From: Clostridia bacterium
GTDB lineage: Bacteria; Bacillota; Clostridia; Oscillospirales; UBA644
Assembly (NCBI GenBank): GCA_017424085.1
Contig: JAFPBP010000342.1
Span: 1 to 7,827 of the forward strand
Length of the DNA: 7,827 bases
Direction of reading: 5' to 3'
In this document: positions 1-5,784 of the stretch, in pieces
Layout: each line of letters opens with the position of its first letter
Numbering within the stretch: the stretch's first letter is position 1
Notes under the pieces: generated by a model
What the model was told of the DNA's origin: nothing
What the model saw: only the letters and a program-made list of their open reading frames with translations
Databases searched by the model: none
Translations under genes and position numbers: made by a program

Positions 1-1
1 C

Positions 2-346
2 TCTCCCGAGGATTACGATCTGATCCTCAGCGGAGATCTGGGGCACGTGGGCTCATCGTTGCTTCGGGATCTGATGAAAGCCGACGGCACCGTTTTGGGC
101 GAGAATTATCATGATTGCGGATGCATGATCTTTGACCCCGATCGGCAGGACGTTCATTCGGGAGGCTCGGGATGCGGATGTGTGGCGTCGGTCTTATGCG
201 GCTACGTGTTGCCCCAAATGCGGCAGGGGAGATGGAAACGGGCTTTGGTGATGGGGACGGGTGCATTGATGAGCCCCACCAGCATGATGCAGGGCGAATC
301 GGTCCCCGGAATCGCCCATCTGATCGAGCTTGAGGTGACGGTATGA
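2..346 (+). CDS. spoVAD: Stage V sporulation protein AD (C-terminal part, 5' end outside window)
   Basis: The frame is open from the window edge and ends at TGA 344-346, giving the last 114 residues of a protein that is about 338 residues long in B. subtilis. The fragment reads DLILSGDLGHVGSSLL near its start, then YHDCGCMIF and the Gly/Cys-rich SGGSGCGC (fragment residues 53-60), and ends in a GTGALMSPTSMMQGESVPGIAHLIELE segment. This is the typical C-terminal half of the thiolase-like fold of SpoVAD. In B. subtilis SpoVAD binds dipicolinic acid and works with SpoVAC and SpoVAE to move it into the developing spore. The stop overlaps the ATG of spoVAE by 4 nt (ATGA), so the two are probably translationally coupled. 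An in-frame GTG at 47 is internal and is not a start. Confidence 0.93.
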   Translation, partial: SPEDYDLILSGDLGHVGSSLLRDLMKADGTVLGENYHDCGCMIFDPDRQDVHSGGSGCGCVASVLCGYVLPQMRQGRWKRALVMGTGALMSPTSMMQGESVPGIAHLIELEVTV

Positions 347-696
347 ATTACGTTTGGTCCTTCGTCATCGGCGGTGTCTTGTGCGTGATCGGGCAGATCC
401 TCATCGAACGCACGCGCCTTACCCCCGCAAGAATCCTCGTGGGCTACGTGGTTGCAGGCGTATTTTTGTCTGCGGTGGGATTCTACGAGCCCTTTTTGAA
501 ATTTGCCTCCTCGGGGGCAAGCGTGCCTCTCTCGGGCTTCGGTCATTTGTTGGCAGAGGGGGTTCGTACCGCCGTCCGTGAGGACGGCTTACTGGGGTGC
601 CTCACGGGAGGGCTTACCGCCTCCTCTGGCGGGATTGCCGCCGCCATTGTCTTTTCTTTGCTGGCGTCCCTGCTTTTCAAGCCGAAAATGAAATAG
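343..696 (+). CDS. spoVAE: Stage V sporulation protein AE (SpoVAE/SpoVAEB family)
   Basis: This 117-residue membrane protein matches the usual SpoVAE length of about 116. Hydrophobic segments lie at about residues 4-21, 31-48 and 92-112. Between them is the family-typical stretch VPLSGFGHLLAEGV (about residues 61-74), followed by a Gly-rich run TGGLTASSGGIAAA. SpoVAE is an inner-membrane part of the SpoVA channel that carries dipicolinic acid, and in the known system it acts in the forespore under sigma-G. The ATG at 343 overlaps the spoVAD stop, which fits a coupled spoVAC-AD-AE cassette as found in Clostridia; spoVAC would lie upstream and is not visible. A strong terminator follows 13 nt after the stop, so this is the last gene of that operon. 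Confidence 0.95.
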   Translation: MNYVWSFVIGGVLCVIGQILIERTRLTPARILVGYVVAGVFLSAVGFYEPFLKFASSGASVPLSGFGHLLAEGVRTAVREDGLLGCLTGGLTASSGGIAAAIVFSLLASLLFKPKMK

Positions 697-708
697 CGCG
701 CGCCCTGC

Positions 709-740
709 TCGTCTCCTTCGGGAGACGATTATTTTTGTTC
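709..740 (+). terminator. Rho-independent terminator after spoVAE
   Basis: An 8-bp stem (TCGTCTCC at 709-716 paired with GGAGACGA at 721-728) encloses a UUCG tetraloop (717-720) and is followed by a T-rich tract, ATTATTTTTGTTC. The UUCG loop closed by C-G is an unusually stable tetraloop. The hairpin ends the spoVA transcript and separates it from spoIIIA, whose putative promoter begins in the same T-rich tail. Confidence 0.9.
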
Positions 741-765
741 TAAACCTGTCCTTTTCGCATACATT
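739..765 (+). promoter_or_regulatory. Putative sigma-E promoter of the spoIIIA operon
   Basis: CATACATT at 758-765 matches the sigma-E -10 consensus CATACAnT at every defined position. A plausible but weaker -35, TCTAAAC (739-745), lies 12 nt upstream of it. In B. subtilis spoIIIA is transcribed from a sigma-E promoter in the mother cell, so both position and sequence fit. The -10 lies 23 nt before the spoIIIAA start codon, giving a very short leader that contains the Shine-Dalgarno sequence AAGGGGAG (774-781). The match was made by eye; the transcription start is not known. Confidence 0.72.
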
Positions 766-788
766 AGAACAGAAAGGGGAGTGTTGAC

Positions 789-1796
789 ATGGATGAGGTG
801 TTGTCCGATCTTGCCCGCTATCTTCCTTCCCGAACCTGTACCGTTCTTGATTCGCTGTCCCCCGAGGAGGCGTTATCCCTGCGGGAGATTCGCTTAAAGA
901 CGAATTGTCCTTTGCTGTTGTCCGCGGGAGCGGGGCGACGGGTGTTTCACGGTGTCGTTCACACCAAGGATGATATTGATACCACCTTCCGCAAGCTTTG
1001 CGCCTCCTCCGCCTATTCCCACCGAAACGAGATCCGCGGGGGATTTGTCACCCTGTCGGGCGGTCATCGGGTGGGAATTATGGGAACGGCGGTTCTGGGA
1101 GAAGGGGGCAGGGTCGAGGGAATGCGGGACGTGTACGGGCTCTGTGTTCGGGTCGCACGGGATGTTCCGTTTCCTCCCACGGGCTTGATGTCCCGCATGC
1201 GGCGCAACGGGCGATTTGTGAATCTTCTGGTGCTCGGGCCTCCCTGCAGCGGAAAAACCACGGTTCTTCGGTCCTTGGCTCGGGAATTGTCCCGTGACGT
1301 GCAGGTATCGGTCATTGATGAGCGGGAGGAGCTGTTTCCTTCGTATTATTCCGTTCCCGTAGGATGTGACGTTCTGCGGGGATACCCCAAGGCGGTAGGT
1401 ATTCTGCAGGCGTTGCGGACGTTGTCGCCCCGCATTGTGGTTTGTGACGAGGTCGGGACGGCAGCAGAGGTCTCTGCCATGGGGGACGGACTGCGAAGCG
1501 GTGTTTCACTTTTGGTTTCAGCGCATGCTTACAGCATCGACGAGGCGTTGCAACGCCCTCCCGTAAGGGAGCTGTTCCTTGCGGGCGGCATCGATCTGAT
1601 TGCCGTTCTGGACGGGAAGCGTGTGGGACACGTACGAGAAATTCGGGAAAGGGAAGAGATTCTTGAGCAAATTACTTCTGCCAACGGTGATTTTTCTGGT
1701 CTGTGCGGGGGTAGGGATCGTGTACGTTCTGGAGTTGTCCTTTCGCAGCAGGGAATTGACGCAGATGACCGATCTGATCCGCAGGCTTCGCCGTGA
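789..1796 (+). CDS. spoIIIAA: Stage III sporulation protein AA, AAA-type ATPase of the feeding-tube channel
   Basis: SpoIIIAA is the cytoplasmic, mother-cell ATPase of the SpoIIIA-SpoIIQ channel, related to secretion ATPases of type II/IV systems. The Walker A motif GPPCSGKT is at residues 150-157 and the Walker B-like RIVVCDE at 215-221. Upstream lies the family-typical GGFVTLSGGHRVGIMGTA (about 83-100), and VIDEREELFPS follows Walker A. The ATG at 789 has a good AAGGGGAG Shine-Dalgarno 7 nt upstream. The product is 335 residues against 307 in B. subtilis. Recognisable family sequence stops near GKRVGHVREI (about residue 284). The last 44 residues (292-335) are encoded entirely inside spoIIIAB in another frame and look unlike a domain. 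Either the tail is real or an indel near the purine run 1645-1656 has displaced the natural stop. Confidence 0.93.
   Translation: MDEVLSDLARYLPSRTCTVLDSLSPEEALSLREIRLKTNCPLLLSAGAGRRVFHGVVHTKDDIDTTFRKLCASSAYSHRNEIRGGFVTLSGGHRVGIMGTAVLGEGGRVEGMRDVYGLCVRVARDVPFPPTGLMSRMRRNGRFVNLLVLGPPCSGKTTVLRSLARELSRDVQVSVIDEREELFPSYYSVPVGCDVLRGYPKAVGILQALRTLSPRIVVCDEVGTAAEVSAMGDGLRSGVSLLVSAHAYSIDEALQRPPVRELFLAGGIDLIAVLDGKRVGHVREIREREEILEQITSANGDFSGLCGGRDRVRSGVVLSQQGIDADDRSDPQASP
1651..1659 (+). promoter_or_regulatory. Purine-rich ribosome binding site supporting a TTG start for spoIIIAB
   Basis: GGGAAGAGA lies 3 nt before TTG 1663, with the AG-rich core about 6-9 nt from it. It is the only Shine-Dalgarno-like stretch near the point where SpoIIIAB homology begins, and no ATG is available in frame there. 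It lies within the spoIIIAA coding frame. Confidence 0.5.
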
Positions 1797-2154
1797 GATC
1801 CGTTTTTCGATTCTTCCGCTGAATCGAATTCTTTCCGACTGTCGGGAGGAGCATCCCTTGATCCGTGCCATGGATTGTGCAGAACCCTTCGATCTGGATC
1901 AGGCGTATCGGTTGGCTTCCGATGCGGTTCGCAAGGAAAGCTTTCTGAACCGCGGAGATTGGATGATCCTCGACCGCCTTTTCCGAAGCCTTGGAAGGGG
2001 AGATCTGTCCGAGCAGGAGGCAAGCCTTGCCTTGTGTGAAGAGGAGTTGTCCCGTCGGGAGTCGGAGGCACGGGATTCCTTTGGAAAAAAAGCAAAGCCT
2101 GCCCTTGTTCTGAGTTGTTCTGCGGGAGCGGTTTTGTGGCTGTTGGCGATGTAA
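1663..2154 (+). CDS. spoIIIAB: Stage III sporulation protein AB
   Basis: From TTG 1663 this gives 163 residues, close to the 171 of B. subtilis SpoIIIAB. An N-terminal membrane helix (about residues 3-23) is followed by a basic, helical region LTQMTDLIRRLRREIRFSIL (about 32-51), then PLNRIL, which matches the usual layout of this family. A second hydrophobic helix closes the protein (about 146-163). SpoIIIAB is a mother-cell membrane protein of the SpoIIIA complex with a soluble domain resembling type II secretion GspF-like folds. The frame stays open back to about 1600, but sequence before 1663 is hydrophilic, lies inside the SpoIIIAA core and does not look like SpoIIIAB. At the chosen start the DNA reads TTGA, where TGA in a third frame would be a classic stop/start overlap; see the finding on the AA/AB junction. 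Confidence 0.88.
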   Translation: MSKLLLPTVIFLVCAGVGIVYVLELSFRSRELTQMTDLIRRLRREIRFSILPLNRILSDCREEHPLIRAMDCAEPFDLDQAYRLASDAVRKESFLNRGDWMILDRLFRSLGRGDLSEQEASLALCEEELSRRESEARDSFGKKAKPALVLSCSAGAVLWLLAM

Positions 2155-2167
2155 GGAGGGACGAATC

Positions 2168-2362
2168 ATGGAAACCGAGCTTTTGTTTCAGATCGCCGCC
2201 GTGGGGATCATCGTGGCGGTGCTGAATCAGGTGTTGAATAAGTCCGATCGCTCGGAGCAGGCGCTGATGGTAACCATCGCGGGCTTGGTCATCGTTCTGT
2301 TTCTGATCGTGAATAAGATCGGGGAGCTGTTTGATACCTTGCGTGCGGTGTTTGGATTGTGA
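2168..2362 (+). CDS. spoIIIAC: Stage III sporulation protein AC
   Basis: This small 64-residue protein has two membrane helices (about residues 6-22 and 33-50) joined by a short polar loop, NKSDRSEQ. That is the standard SpoIIIAC layout and close to its usual length of about 68. It is an integral membrane part of the SpoIIIA complex in the mother-cell-derived membrane around the forespore. The ATG is preceded by a strong AAGGAGGG Shine-Dalgarno (2153-2160), the clearest initiation signal in the first half of the operon. Its stop overlaps the GTG start of spoIIIAD as GTGA. Confidence 0.94.
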   Translation: METELLFQIAAVGIIVAVLNQVLNKSDRSEQALMVTIAGLVIVLFLIVNKIGELFDTLRAVFGL

Positions 2363-2742
2363 ATCCCCTCACGGTGGTGGGGATCGCATTGCTTTCGGTT
2401 CTCTGCCTTTCGGTTTTGCGGGGCGTATCTCCCGAATTTGCGTCGGTTTTCATTCTGTCTTCGATGATGCTTCTGTATTTTTTTACAGCGGCACCCTTGA
2501 AGGAGATCCTTTCCGTCCTCTCCGACCTTTCCGCCCGTGCGGGCATTTCCGCGGGTTCGTTATCCGTGGTCTTTCGCGGGCTTGGAATTTCGTTGCTGAC
2601 CCGTTTTGCGTCGGGCGTCTGCGTTGATTGCGGCTTGCGCTCCTTGGGAGAAGCGGTGGATTATTGCGGTCAGATTGCCCTTGCGCTTCTGGCTTTACCC
2701 TTGGTTTCCGATCTTGTTCAGACCGTGTCGGAGGTGTCTTGA
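2359..2742 (+). CDS. spoIIIAD: Stage III sporulation protein AD
   Basis: The protein is 127 residues against about 133 in B. subtilis. Membrane helices are visible at about residues 5-20, 27-45 and 103-123. The family signature, a Cys-x-Asp-x-Gly motif ahead of the last helix, is present as GVCVDCGLRSLGEAVDYCG (about 86-104), followed by a hydrophobic stretch with ALPL. The GTG start at 2359 overlaps the TGA of spoIIIAC and has no good Shine-Dalgarno, so translation probably depends on termination of spoIIIAC. Like AC, it is a small membrane component of the SpoIIIA channel platform. Its exact biochemical role is not established. Confidence 0.93.
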   Translation: MNPLTVVGIALLSVLCLSVLRGVSPEFASVFILSSMMLLYFFTAAPLKEILSVLSDLSARAGISAGSLSVVFRGLGISLLTRFASGVCVDCGLRSLGEAVDYCGQIALALLALPLVSDLVQTVSEVS

Positions 2743-3854
2743 AGGTGACGTGTAAAAAAGCGGGACGGTTCTTGTTGCCGGTGATGCTTTTGTTGATTTT
2801 TTCGGTCTCGGCGCAGGCGGAGTCCTTTGAGGACGTCTATTCCCGCGTGGAAGAGGCTGTCGGATACGATGATTTTCTTTCCCTTCTTCCCGATGAGATC
2901 TCGGATCTTCTGGATCGATACGGGGAGGATCCCGATCCCCTCTCCGATCCTTGGAGGACGATCACGCATCTTCGATTGATCCTGCTTCGACTGGCTTCGG
3001 ATGCGGTTCCGTTTTTTGCCTCGGGCGTGCTTCTTCTGGTGTTGCTGAAGCTGTTGTCCGCTTTGTCTGTCGGACACGAGCGATTGACCGATGCGCTTAC
3101 GTATCTGGCGGTCATCTCCTCGGGGGCGCAGTCCTTTTATTCGGTTCACGGAATTCTCGAGCAATTGGAAGGCGTGATCGAAAAGACCACGTCCCTTGTA
3201 ACGGCGGCGCTTCCGGTGCTCAGTGCGGCACAGCTCTGGTCTGGGGCTGCCGAGGGGGCAACGGCTCTGTCTGCGTTTCTTCCCTCCATGCTGACCCTCC
3301 TGTCAGCGGCTTCCTCCGTGCTTTACGTACCCTTGTGCCGCTTCTTTTATGCGGCATCCTTCAGCGGATTCTTTCGGGATCGCATGTCGTTGCGACCGAT
3401 CCTTTCCACCGTCAAGCACGGATGCGTACGGGGCGTTGAGGTTTTATCGGGGCTTGCTGTGGGGGTGTTCTTCGTTCGCAGAGCCTCCGTATCTGCCGCA
3501 AATACGGCGGCGCGCAGAAGTCTCCGATTCGCTCTTCTGCGGCTCCTTCCCGTGGCGGGCGGCGCCTTGACCGACGGGATCGAAACGGTCTACGCCTGCG
3601 GGAAAAGCCTTTGCGGCAGGGTCGGGGTGATCTGCGTGATCAGTCTGTGGTTCTATTATGCGGCTCCGTGTCTTACGGGCTTGGTCTCCATGATCCTCTA
3701 TTCAAGCCTTGCGACGTTCGGTAAGGTTCTGGGCGTTCCCGCATTGACCGAATTTTTCTCGGATCTGAGGGATATTTTTGCCGTCGTTACGTCCTTTGCC
3801 TTGTGCAGTGCCGTGGTATTATCCTCTGCCTTGTTGATTCTGACGGGAGGTTGA
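2739..3854 (+). CDS. spoIIIAE: Stage III sporulation protein AE, polytopic membrane protein
   Basis: Starting at TTG 2739 the product has 371 residues, against 399 in B. subtilis. It opens with a signal peptide (basic CKK, hydrophobic core about residues 11-23, likely cleavage after AQA at 27). A soluble acidic region follows (28-75), then several membrane segments at about 90-110, 155-200, 235-250, 296-330 and 346-369. The conserved RSLRFALLRLLPVAGGALTD stretch (260-279) is the best family marker. SpoIIIAE is the largest membrane component of the SpoIIIA platform. TTG 2739 overlaps the spoIIIAD stop (TTGA) and sits 4 nt after GGAGG (2730-2734). GTG 2745, two codons later and 10 nt from GGAGG, is an equally possible start. 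The frame extends back to 2628, but that part is an out-of-frame reading of spoIIIAD. Confidence 0.93.
   Translation: MKVTCKKAGRFLLPVMLLLIFSVSAQAESFEDVYSRVEEAVGYDDFLSLLPDEISDLLDRYGEDPDPLSDPWRTITHLRLILLRLASDAVPFFASGVLLLVLLKLLSALSVGHERLTDALTYLAVISSGAQSFYSVHGILEQLEGVIEKTTSLVTAALPVLSAAQLWSGAAEGATALSAFLPSMLTLLSAASSVLYVPLCRFFYAASFSGFFRDRMSLRPILSTVKHGCVRGVEVLSGLAVGVFFVRRASVSAANTAARRSLRFALLRLLPVAGGALTDGIETVYACGKSLCGRVGVICVISLWFYYAAPCLTGLVSMILYSSLATFGKVLGVPALTEFFSDLRDIFAVVTSFALCSAVVLSSALLILTGG
3845..3850 (+). promoter_or_regulatory. Ribosome binding site selecting the GTG start of spoIIIAF
   Basis: GGGAGG ends 6 nt before GTG 3857, an ideal distance. TTG 3851, which overlaps the spoIIIAE stop, is immediately adjacent to the site and therefore too close to use it well. 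Confidence 0.65.
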
Positions 3855-3856
3855 CC

Positions 3857-4303
3857 GTGCTTCAGTCTTTGTTGATAATCTGCATTCTGTTCGGCTTGAT
3901 TTCCATGATCCTGCCCCGCGACCGAAAGGGGGAGTGGGTCGGGTTTCTGTTGCTTGTAACGGTCCTCGCAGCGGTCTTTACGGAGATCTCTCTTCGTGAT
4001 TGGACCTTGCCCGAGCCGAACGTTCCCTCGGTGCAGGAGGTTTCTCCTGCAAAGGAGGTCCTTCATTGGCAGATCGCATCTCAGGTCTGCGAGCTTACGG
4101 GACAGGAGCCGCGAAGCGTATCGACCGATTTTCACATGGAGGGTGATTCTTTCGTGTTTACGCGGATATCCGTCGAGCTGTCGGCAGGCGTAAGGGAGGA
4201 GGTGGAGCATGCTCTTCGATCGTCTTTTGGCGTCGGATCGGTCATCGTCATCGGACCGCAATCAGACGGTGCTTCGCAGGATCGCCGTATTCTTCCGCCA
4301 TAA
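3857..4303 (+). CDS. spoIIIAF: Stage III sporulation protein AF
   Basis: From GTG 3857 the product has 148 residues, clearly shorter than the 206 of B. subtilis SpoIIIAF. Two N-terminal membrane helices (about 3-19 and 27-43) are separated by the charged loop PRDRKGEW. A soluble domain (about 63-133) follows, with alternating helix and strand patterns ending in VGSVIVIG. This domain is the ring-building-motif fold reported for SpoIIIAF. The hydrophilic tail after about residue 133 lies in DNA that also encodes the start of SpoIIIAG. The frame is open from 3803, but earlier sequence belongs to spoIIIAE. Compared with larger homologues the linker between membrane and soluble parts appears shortened. 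Confidence 0.9.
   Translation: MLQSLLIICILFGLISMILPRDRKGEWVGFLLLVTVLAAVFTEISLRDWTLPEPNVPSVQEVSPAKEVLHWQIASQVCELTGQEPRSVSTDFHMEGDSFVFTRISVELSAGVREEVEHALRSSFGVGSVIVIGPQSDGASQDRRILPP
4197..4202 (+). promoter_or_regulatory. Perfect Shine-Dalgarno sequence for spoIIIAG inside spoIIIAF
   Basis: AGGAGG, exactly 6 nt before ATG 4209, lies within the spoIIIAF coding frame. It settles the spoIIIAG start and therefore the 95-nt overlap of the two genes. The following in-frame candidates (TTG 4227, GTG 4269) have no comparable site. Confidence 0.8.
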
Positions 4304-4751
4304 CAAGCAATGGCTGATCTTGATTTTAGCATCTCTTCTTTTGTTGCTCTTTCTGATTCCGTCCGATCAGCCCGAGGAGGCGCCCTCGTTGGATTTTACA
4401 TCCTATTCCTCCGTTCTCCGCCATGATTTGGAGGCGCTTCTGTCCGATCTGAACGGGGTAGGGCGATGCTCTGTCTTCATCACCTTTGCCGACGGGGGAG
4501 AAACGGTTTACGCCTATGACGAGGATCGGAAGACCGACGGTGATGATCTTTCCGAAAATAAGGAGTACGTCTTGATTTCATCCCGTTCTCAGGGGCTCGT
4601 TCTGAAGGTGTATCCGCCGTCGGTTCTCGGCGTTGCCGTAATCTGTCAGGGCGGTGACAGCACACGGGTCAAAAATGACGTGACCGAAATATTATCCCGT
4701 ACGCTTGGCATCTCAGCCGACCGTATCTCTGTTAAAAAAATGACTTCATAG
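4209..4751 (+). CDS. spoIIIAG: Stage III sporulation protein AG, ring-forming channel protein
   Basis: The product has 180 residues, against 229 in B. subtilis. A basic cytoplasmic N-terminus with a serine/arginine stretch (about 9-30) is followed by one membrane helix (about 35-51) and an extracytoplasmic domain (about 62-178). That domain has the expected elements: a helix ending in LLSDLNGVGRCSVFITF (78-93), an ETVYAYDEDRK hairpin, YPPSVLGVAVICQGG (135-149), and a final helix with TLGISADRISVKKM (165-178). SpoIIIAG is related to YscJ/FliF ring proteins and in B. subtilis forms a large ring in the space between mother cell and forespore. The first 31 codons overlap spoIIIAF. The start is set by the perfect AGGAGG. 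Confidence 0.93.
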   Translation: MLFDRLLASDRSSSSDRNQTVLRRIAVFFRHNKQWLILILASLLLLLFLIPSDQPEEAPSLDFTSYSSVLRHDLEALLSDLNGVGRCSVFITFADGGETVYAYDEDRKTDGDDLSENKEYVLISSRSQGLVLKVYPPSVLGVAVICQGGDSTRVKNDVTEILSRTLGISADRISVKKMTS

Positions 4752-4763
4752 GAGAATCTTACC

Positions 4764-5273
4764 ATGAAAAAGAAAAGCATGATCACAATTGCCGTTTTGT
4801 CTGTTTTTGTTATGATCGCAATCGCCGTGAACTGGAACGGGTCCTTCTTCCGGAGCCTCGTTGCCCCTTCGGATCCCGATGCGGGAAAGGACCCCTCCGT
4901 GGAGGCGGGCGCCACTCCGCAGGAGGATACGTATTTTGACAACGCCCGTTATACCCGAACCCAATCCAGAGAGGAGGCGCTGGCGCTTCTTCACTCCATC
5001 GTCAACGACGACAGCGTAGACGAGCTGACGCGGGAAAAGGCATATCTTGAGATCGTCGCCTACGCCAAGATCACCGAGGGTGAGGCGGGGCTTGAAAGCA
5101 TCCTTAAGGCGAAGGGCTTTTCGGATTGTATCGTCTTTCTTACCTCCGACACCGCCACCGTCGTGGTTGCCGCTGAGACCTTGACCGAAAGCCAATCCGC
5201 ACAGATCTTCGATGCGGTCCTCAGCCATACGGGCTTTGAAAGCGGATCGGTCAAGATCGTGACTTACCCCTGA
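4764..5273 (+). CDS. spoIIIAH: Stage III sporulation protein AH, partner of the forespore channel protein
   Basis: The product has 169 residues, against 218 in B. subtilis. It has a basic N-terminus (MKKK), one membrane helix (about 6-22), an acidic Pro-rich linker (about 34-56) and a C-terminal domain (about 67-167). That domain carries the family pattern: EKAYLEIVAYAKITEGEAGL, AKGFSDCIVFLTSDTATVVV and SGSVKIV. In B. subtilis this domain binds SpoIIQ from the forespore across the intermembrane space. Many Clostridia use the LytM protein SpoIIQ or GPR-linked variants instead; no SpoIIQ gene is in this window. ATG 4764 has AGGAG at 4750-4754, which overlaps the spoIIIAG stop codon. This is the last gene of the operon. 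Confidence 0.93.
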   Translation: MKKKSMITIAVLSVFVMIAIAVNWNGSFFRSLVAPSDPDAGKDPSVEAGATPQEDTYFDNARYTRTQSREEALALLHSIVNDDSVDELTREKAYLEIVAYAKITEGEAGLESILKAKGFSDCIVFLTSDTATVVVAAETLTESQSAQIFDAVLSHTGFESGSVKIVTYP

Positions 5274-5321
5274 CAATGATGAAATTTTATACAAAATTCG
5301 GAAAAAATTCCATTTTGCCTC

Positions 5322-5350
5322 TATACAAACGGTTGAAAATATGATATAAT
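5322..5350 (+). promoter_or_regulatory. Putative vegetative (sigma-A) promoter with extended -10 for yqhY-nusB-xseA
   Basis: TGATATAAT at 5342-5350 is a perfect extended -10 (TGn followed by TATAAT). TATACA at 5322-5327, 17 nt upstream of the TATAAT, matches four of six positions of the -35 consensus. The surrounding DNA (5279-5361) is markedly AT-rich compared with the genes. Extended -10 promoters need only a weak -35. The start of transcription would fall near 5357, leaving a leader of about 50 nt before the yqhY start. This is how the housekeeping genes could be expressed independently of sporulation. Confidence 0.68.
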
Positions 5351-5409
5351 ATAAAATAATAGCGCTACTGCGCCTCAACTCAAAATCAACCTACGGAGGT
5401 TTTTCGATT

Positions 5410-5772
5410 ATGGAAGAAATTAAAAACGGTTCCATCCGCATTTCCGATGAAGTCATTGCAGACATCGCCATCCACGCCGCAAAGGAAGTGGAGGGTGTGG
5501 CTTCGGTCCATCAGCGCACCTTTGAAAACGCCAAGAGTCTGGTTTCCTCCCGCACCCCCATGGTCAAGGGCGTGACCCTTGTTCCTTCCGAGAGCGGTCT
5601 GGATATTACCGTCCGCATTTCCGTTCTGTTCGGCTGCAAGGTCCCCGACGTTTGCGCCGCCGTTCAGCGCGAGGTTGCGGATGCCGTTTCCGATATGACC
5701 GGCATTGAGGTCAACAACGTTAATATTTCCGTGGTCGGTCTTGCCGTTGCCAAGGCACCCGCGGCAAAATAA
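5410..5772 (+). CDS. yqhY: Asp23/Gls24 family protein (YqhY-like)
   Basis: This 120-residue Asp23-family (DUF322) protein begins with GSIRISDEVIADIAIHAAKEVEGVASV, the typical N-terminal signature. It ends with the other conserved element, VQREVADAVSDMTGIEVNNVNISVVGL. No signal peptide or membrane helix is present, so it is cytoplasmic. In B. subtilis yqhY sits next to accB-accC and is reported to influence acetyl-CoA carboxylase activity; here it keeps its place before nusB but the acc genes are absent. The ATG at 5410 is preceded by GGAGG (5395-5399) at a spacing of 10 nt. The gene name follows synteny and family; the molecular role here is inferred. Confidence 0.9.
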   Translation: MEEIKNGSIRISDEVIADIAIHAAKEVEGVASVHQRTFENAKSLVSSRTPMVKGVTLVPSESGLDITVRISVLFGCKVPDVCAAVQREVADAVSDMTGIEVNNVNISVVGLAVAKAPAAK

Positions 5773-5784
5773 GGCGGATTGTTT

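Noticed and set aside
696..704. Alternating GCGCGCGCC tract
   Set aside because: Nine bases of alternating GC in a GC-rich genome is not meaningful by itself.
1600..1662. Upstream extension of spoIIIAB
   Set aside because: The 21 extra residues are hydrophilic, lie in the SpoIIIAA core and would displace the N-terminal membrane helix that normally opens SpoIIIAB.
2628..2738. Upstream extension of spoIIIAE into spoIIIAD
   Set aside because: The extra 37 residues precede a clear signal peptide and are an off-frame reading of the conserved SpoIIIAD C-terminus.
2951..3439. 162-residue + strand frame inside spoIIIAE
   Set aside because: It lies wholly within the SpoIIIAE membrane core and gives an arginine-, cysteine- and glycine-rich product typical of an off-frame reading.
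5293..5316. Possible weak hairpin (AAAAT..GGAA / TTCC.ATTTT) after spoIIIAH as terminator
   Set aside because: The stem is AT-rich, has a bulge and is not followed by a T-tract, so it is not a convincing intrinsic terminator. How spoIIIA transcription ends is unresolved.
5362..5373. GCGC-TACT-GCGC mini-hairpin in the yqhY leader
   Set aside because: Only four base pairs; too short to support a regulatory RNA structure or riboswitch.
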